Assembly (NCBI GenBank): GCA_015680905.1
Contig: CM027377.1
Span: forward strand, 63,881,501-63,945,500
Reading direction: 5' to 3'
Length of the DNA stretch: 64,000 nucleotides
Source of the DNA: Coptis chinensis
Taxonomy: Eukaryota; Streptophyta; Magnoliopsida; Ranunculales; Ranunculaceae
The notes under the pieces are model-generated. The model was given only the letters and a program-made list of their open reading frames with translations. It was not told the origin of the DNA and did not search any database. Positions within the stretch are counted from its first letter, which is position 1. Each line of letters begins with the position of its first letter. A program made the position numbers and the translations under genes. This document shows positions 58,246 to 64,000 of the stretch, piece by piece.

Positions 58246-59379
58246 ATGGCTCCTCAAACCCCAAAGATTCTTCCGGAACAAGTTTTTAATCAAATACAAT
58301 TTTCACCCTTTTTCGGCACAAAAATGTGTATTAGGAAGTGGAATAGTTTGTGGTATTCAATGGATGATTTTTATCACACTGATTTGGTGTTTGATTTTTA
58401 TAAGAAGAGGGAGATTGAGGGTAGTAGGATTTTTGTAAGGGTGAATGGTAGTCGGGGGGAATTGACTATAGCAATGTTGTCTGAGATTACTGGCATTGAG
58501 GAAAGAGACATCGTAGTCATAATGCAGGAATCTTAGTTTGGTGGGATTGGTTCTTTGATGACGGAGACTGTATTAGAAGGAATGTACAACCCTGGTTCAC
58601 ATTATGTTCGTCAGACGTCTCTATGAAAAAACCAGCTGGCTGTGGCTCAGTGGGTTGGTAGGAATGTTATTGCCACCACGAAGATAAGTGACATCAATTT
58701 AAGTTGTCTTCACATTCTCTAGACCCTTCTGGAAAAGACGTATGGGTTTTGCATTTTTGACTTTTTGTTAAATGAGATTAGAGCAGTTGGTAGATTAACC
58801 GCAACCTTCCCTACATTGATTATGAAGGTTATGTTATACTAGGGATATGTTCCGAAAACTGGTAAGGTTAAATTGAAGTTGCATGAAAATGCACGTATTT
58901 ATCGGGAATGTATTCAGAGGGATTGAAATTTGCCTGAGGTTTTGGGTACTGAGATGGTATCGGATGAGGACGATGAGAAAGACACAACATGTTTTGATGT
59001 AGACGCTTTGGAAAGGGCTACTACGGATATAGCCCGTGTCTCATTACTTCATCGTGGCCTGCGAACTCTCCATAACGAGTATGAGACGATTCGTATAGGC
59101 TAACGTTCTCTGCGTGACCTCTGTGAGGTTATTCAAACTAGGCAAGGTACTATCATCCGTAGCCAAGCAAACTTCCAAGCTAACGTGGAGACTCTCGTCC
59201 AGAGTAATAATGAGCGTTGGGAAGCCATGGATGTTTTTATAGAGCAACAGCGCACGTTTTAAGTAGAAGTTCTACGACGCCTACCACCTCATGATGGTTC
59301 TTCTTTTGCTGACTCTTGGAAGCATGAGCGTCATCGACGCAGAACGGATGACTCTGGCCCTTCCTCATCTCGTGGCTAG
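58246..59379 (+). pseudogene. C: env-position ORF1
   Basis: ATG 58246 (MAPQTPKILPEQVFN). The first 96 codons are open: RKWNSLWYSMDDFYHTDLVF, KKREIEGSRIFVRVNGSRGE. Then TAG at 58534-58536, further stops, a coiled-coil region (about 59000-59260) and the tail WKHERHRRRTDDSG, ending at 59377-59379. Same family as ORF1 of B and E. Confidence 0.7.
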
Positions 59380-60180
59380 CTTTTTAGTTGTATTGTTATT
59401 TTTAAGAATAGTTTCCTGTTTAGTATTAATTTTTATTCCCAGTTGTAGTTAAGTAGTTAATATTGAATTCTGTGTTTGATTATTTTTTTTTAAGTTTAAA
59501 GTTGGTTTAATTTTTGGCATATGCGATTTTTTTTTATGGATCCCACCCTTCTAACTTGTTTGGGGGTGGCATTATTTGTTTAGCAATGTCGTTATCATAT
59601 CCATAATTTCCATTCGAAAACATTATTGCCCTGCTTGATAACTATCGTTTGTATGGGCATCATGCCGATAGAGTGTCACTAGAATTAGCTTGGTTTGTGC
59701 AACCTCAATGATTAGAAATTGGATGATTGCTATTTTTAATTCCAGACGAAAAGCTATCGTTTTGATTTTGGACTCTGCATCTCGTCTGTTTCTATGTTTT
59801 TAGATTTAGAAATTTTTCTTTTTCCATCATCTTGCCTAAACAATTTGGACAACTTGCGGAACTTAGATTAAGAAACTTGGGTTATATAAATATATGGTTG
59901 GTTCGCTCTAGACTTCACACCGCACCTCTCACTTTCACCTCTCCTTTCATACCACAGACAGCACTCGGAGCGCGCACGCCCTCTCTCTTACCTTATAACA
60001 GAGCGCGCCCGCACCCAAGGTACTGGATCACAGAATTTTCTTTTGTCAGAATTAAGCATGCCCGTCCCTTCCATAGGCCATTCTGAGTGCGCTCGCACCT
60101 TGACCTCAACACAACTCCAATTCTATTTTCTGGGGTTTTCTGCACTCACTTCAAGGAGTTCAGTAGTGTATTTGTTTGCT
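59380..60180 (+). other. C: region between ORF1 and ORF2
   Basis: GTTTGGGGGTGGC at 59558-59570; four GC-rich motif copies at 59968-59982, 60001-60017, 60054-60070 and 60085-60101. Confidence 0.65.
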
Positions 60181-61095
60181 ATGAAATCTCTTCAAATCAT
60201 ACTAGAGCAGTCCTTCAAAAAATTGCTCGAGAGTGACACTTATGGATACTGGTTCCGTGACAGGATTGTGCAGTCAGGATGGCAGACTCTACTGGTAAGT
60301 GCCGATGACTCTTATTCTCCTAAACTTACCACTTATTTCTATGATAATTGTAAGTTTGTTTATCGACCAGATGGGGAACAAGTGTTCTCTATCACCATTG
60401 ATGATATAACAATGGATTTCAACAAGTTTTTGGTAACCTTTGCTGTTGGGATGCATATGCCTGCTCCCCGAAACTCATGGGGCTATATGTCTGATAATAT
60501 ATACCTATATAACTATGAGTATTTCCGTGAGACTTATGGGACGGGGATTTTTCATGTAGAGGACCAAGGGAATCTTAATGTAACCTTAGGTAGCATGTCC
60601 CTTAATGTAGGCACTATCATATTATTTATCATGTTGAATATCTTAGGGGAATGGCGATTTTCCTCTGCGAATAACGCCGTCGATGACGTCTTCCTTGCTT
60701 TAGCTGAGGGACGTATGCTATATGACATTCCCCAAACCTTAGTGTCCAGTTTAGCCCGAGCCCATAGTATGAAGCATAAGTACCCTCTTATGCCTGTCTT
60801 AGTTTGCCGCATCATGGTATGTTTCTTTCCTGATTTCGCATTTCGCTACACGGATTGGGTTGGGGTTGAAATTATGTGACCCACCAATTACATTATATGC
60901 TATTTTCGTGTTATGGCTTGGCCAGGGTGGAGGCTACAACCTCATTGGGTTGCCCCTTACACCCCATTAGATTGAGAAATGCTTACCAGGTTAGCACGGA
61001 TTGATGATAAATGGCGTGAGGCCAGGCAAATTATCATGGCTTGGCAGGATGCAAAGGAACTTCACTTCTTTATAGAAAAGGAGGACAACATTTAA
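60181..61095 (+). pseudogene. C: env-position ORF2
   Basis: Best preserved ORF2 of the window. ATG 60181 (MKSLQIILEQSFKKLLE) is open for 232 codons to a TGA near 60877, with only a few further lesions to the TAA at 61093-61095. Segments: WQTLLVSADDSYSPKLTTYF, MSDNIYLYNYEYFRETYGTG, the hydrophobic SLNVGTIILFIMLNILGEW (about 60598-60655), KYPLMPVLVCRIM. No signal peptide or cleavage site evident; function unknown. Confidence 0.75.
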
Positions 61096-62887
61096 ATGCT
61101 GGATATGAGGTAAGTTTTACTTTCAGTTAGTGTCTGTTTATGTCCCAAGCAATTTAATTTTTGTTATTCCCATAACGGGTGGAACTCATATAGAGTTGCG
61201 TCTGTTTTTCTTTATCTATATTAGTATGTTCTAAATTTGTTTTGCAGGTGTTCTAAAATTTTCACGCGTTTCCATGGTATTTTCTATCCTTCTTATTTCT
61301 ATACTTTGAAGACAAAGTATGTTTTTGTTTGGGGGTGGCATAGAAACACGTGTAAATTAAGGCACCTATTAGGACATATATAGGTATAATATGCACTTTT
61401 CTTTCTAGTAAAAAAAATAATAAAATAATAAAATAATAAAAATTATTTATACTATACACTTAGGAATATTGGTATTGTTTCTTTTTCTATGATGATAATA
61501 GTCTAGAAGTTTCACATTAGTTCTTAAATTAGAATAGTTTTTAGAAATTTAGGTTAATATGTAGGTAATAGTCATTGCATATTTCCATAAATATATTGCA
61601 TGAGCATCTATGTTTGTATTGGCAGTAAGTTTCTGAAATCTAGGCTGGAGTACTTATTCTACAAATCCTGTGAGAATATAGCCTAAAAGCCTTATATGAG
61701 TGAAATATTTGAGTAATGATACAAAGGAGAAGTAAATTCCAAATAGAAAAATCACACGTCCACTTGCTTGATCACTATACCATATCCTAAGCAAGAATTT
61801 AGGCCCTTTTTGGATCTATATAGCCAGAAATTCAAACCTATATGAAATTATTTTCCGCTAGCCCTTCTGAGCTTTTCTTTAGCCTTTTCATATACCACAA
61901 TCATTTACCCTTTTATAGAAACAAAACAATATAAAAATCATCCTACCCATTTTTGAATGAGTCTGAGAATAGAGATGAAATGAAGAGAAGAAAAGAGAAA
62001 GACTTGTGGAAAACCAAGAATTGTTAGTTTCTTCAAATAAGAAAAGAAAAGAAAGTTTCCATCCAAAGAAAAGGAAAAATAAAAAAATAAAAAAATAAAA
62101 TAAAATGAGTGAAAAGCCAAAAAGAAAAAGAAAAAAAAAATGGCTAAGGATGGAAACAAAGTGTAGAAGCAAAGTAAGAACCAGGTTTTCTCTACTTACA
62201 TATTTTGAACATCCTATTATCTCAGACTTGTCCTTCTGAATATCCATTTCCTTCTTTTTTAAAACCATCAATTAATCCCCGAAACACCTAATAAGACCTC
62301 TAGCTTAATTAGGAATAGGTTAGTGTGATAATAAGTGGCAGATGTGTTTGATCGACTTCGGCTTCCTTGTACGTCATTGATTTTGTAAGTAAAAGTGTGC
62401 CCACTACACACTGGAGTGAGCAAAATTTAAGTGGAAAAATCAGAGTGTTTTTGTCTTGACATATTTGTGAGGACCTACTTAAGGACGCTATTCCAAAGTT
62501 TTAGAAACGAACCTGTTATTATATTTCATAGCATAGTTCATTATATATATGTTTATCCATAGATGATTGATTATTATGCACATATTAGCTTAGGTTTCGA
62601 ATTTATTATTCTGTATTCATTGCTAGTGAGATGTATAGATATTTGAGAATAAATAAGGAAACAGTAATTTTATTTCTTAGTCGTTGTAGTATAGATCAAG
62701 TTTGTGAGTACCTTTTATGGAAAACTCTCACGAGGCTATAACTCGTCCACTAGGGAATTGCTAGTGGTTTAAGGCCTTATTGCATATGGTCAATATAGTC
62801 GCACTCGGGAAAACGAGATTAGTTAAAACTCCATTTTTGGTCACTTATTTTAATTTCTCATATTTGCTTAAGGACAAGCAAAATGTT
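61096..62887 (+). other. C: 3' noncoding region
   Basis: GTTTGGGGGTGGC at 61327-61339 after ORF2, shared blocks as in A and B, A-rich stretch at 62020-62150, hairpins at the end. No gene. Confidence 0.6.
62730..62798 (+). promoter_or_regulatory. C: three-hairpin element, partly decayed
   Basis: I 62730-62746 perfect. II 62747-62767 with one mismatch (GCTAGTGG). III 62780-62798 decayed (ATATAG in the second arm). Confidence 0.65.
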
Positions 62888-62901
62888 GTTTGGGGGTGGT
62901 T
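62888..62901 (+). other. C: polypurine tract
   Basis: GTTTGGGGGTGGTT directly before the 3' LTR. Confidence 0.75.
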
Positions 62902-64000
62902 TCATAAGAGCCCAAAACTGTAGTTTTAACCCCTTAATAATTTTACATTTAGACCAATTATGCTTATAATAAATAAGAGTTAGTATTGTTTGCGTATGTT
63001 TGTGTATTCCAGGTATTGGAGTTAAATATGTGAAGAAATAGGTCACTTTTGCAAGAGAAATGAGCAAAGGTTGGTTGCTAAGAAGTTCTATGGTTAAAGC
63101 CCAAGTTTCAAAGAGAAAAAGCCCTTTTAAAGCCCAGTCAAAGCTGAAAAGTCAAAGTCAACGCGAGCAGAAATAGAGCAGAAAAGTTAACAGAATTTCT
63201 GCAGGCTGTATCTTTAGACTAAGACCTCAGAATTGGGCCTACTATATGTCAAAACGATCGGCTCGGAAAGAGATTTCTAATGGTCTAGACCTTGATCCAA
63301 TCAGAGGAGTAAATGTAAATGAAAAGGCTATTGCAGTAATTTCCAGCAGAGAAGCCCTTTTTGGACTTAAGTAATTAGGCTTTGGGCTTAATTTAATGGC
63401 CCAAAATATAGCTCCAAAGCCCTTGCACGAAATTGTAAACCTAGCCCTCTCCTATATAAAGAGGACTAAGGCAAAACTCGAACTCTAACCCTCATTAGTT
63501 TAATTTTAATTAGCTATCTTTCTTCTCTTAGTCTAAACCAAATTATTATTATTTTCTAACCTGGGCACCATTAATAAAAGCCAAGTTATTGTTATTGTTT
63601 CTATGATGTCTTATTCTTATTCTTTTAATTATGATAGTCTAATTAATCTTAGCTAAACCTCCATTAAAGGGGTTTGATTAAGCTTTGATGAAGACTTGAT
63701 GTGTTAGTATAAAATAGTTGTAGTAAGATATTCCACTCTAGAAGGTAGTTAATTCACCATGAGAATGGGTTTCAATTGCCTCACATGCTAATTATTAATT
63801 GGTAGAGATGTCATGAATAATTAGGGATAAAAGACGTAACATTTATGTGAAAACATAAAGATTAGGGTTGCAACAAATCCGTACTAGCATATTAAGAATT
63901 AATCAAAGTGGAATCAAATCCCCATAATCTCTTCTTCTCATTCACATCTTCAATCTCGTTAAATTATCCTAGTATAATTTAGAATATCTTAATTAGTAAA
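62902..64000 (+). repeat. C: 3' LTR, cut by window end
   Basis: Starts TCATAAGAGCCC (TG changed to TC) and follows the 5' LTR to the window edge, about 230 bases short of its end. TATATAAAG at 63454-63462. Confidence 0.85.

Larger units (their letters stand above)
49985..64000 (+). mobile_element. Element C: Athila-like element with all regions, 3' LTR cut by window
   Basis: 5' LTR, PBS, leader, gag, PR, RT, RNase H, INT, ORF1, ORF2, hairpins, PPT and 1099 bp of the 3' LTR. In the first 270 or so LTR bases I count about 16 differences (about 6%), so it is older than D. It is inserted in F. Protease and RT active sites are both mutated. Confidence 0.9.

Noticed and set aside
60181..61095. ORF2 as a retroviral envelope glycoprotein
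   Set aside because: No signal peptide, cleavage site or C-terminal anchor seen; only one internal hydrophobic stretch. Position alone is not enough.

Overview
The window is nuclear DNA of a flowering plant, probably a eudicot. It is AT-rich and built almost entirely of nested LTR retrotransposons, with plant-type LTR boxes, a plant-type LINE, a CACTA terminus and one exon of a plant cation-exchanger gene. Nothing bacterial or organellar is visible. No intact transposon gene was found; every element ORF carries stops or frameshifts. Element letters below are mine.

Left block (1-29630). Element A (+, 1-6498) is the 3' part of an Athila-like Ty3/gypsy element with gag-protease but no reverse transcriptase, integrase or env-position ORFs. 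It sits in the 3' region of an older element G (6499-7527, 11659-12790, 26303 to about 27530). A LINE (7559-11658) also sits in G. Element B (+, 12791-26302), a nearly complete Athila-like element with gag, PR, RT, RNase H, INT and two extra ORFs, lies inside the LTR of G. G in turn abuts a truncated, minus-strand Ty1/copia element (about 27531-29630).

Middle (29631-40252). Intronic host DNA and one exon of an NCL-type (Na+/Ca2+ exchanger-like) membrane transporter. The exon is split by element D (-, 30576-39415), a gag-protease-only element with both LTRs and a perfect 5-bp duplication AGTGG. A CACTA-transposon end follows in the next intron.

Right block (40253-64000). Element E (+) is only the env-position part of an Athila-like element. 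F (-, 44101-49984) is inserted in E, and C (+, from 49985) is inserted at the end of the F pol. C has a full 5' LTR, the PBS, all genes in decayed form, and a 3' LTR cut by the window edge.

Recurrent architecture. In B and C the 3' third carries two related ORFs (ORF1, ORF2). Most ORFs are preceded by GC-rich repeats of the type GAGCGCGCCCGCGCC and followed by a polypurine-like box GTTTGGGGGTGG. Just before the terminal polypurine tract all six elements that reach that region (A, G, B, C, D, F) have three consecutive hairpins whose stems show compensatory changes in D. The hairpins and the modular layout are the most interesting unexplained signals. F, with a single ORF of mixed ORF1/ORF2 character, suggests the two ORFs arose by duplication of one module.
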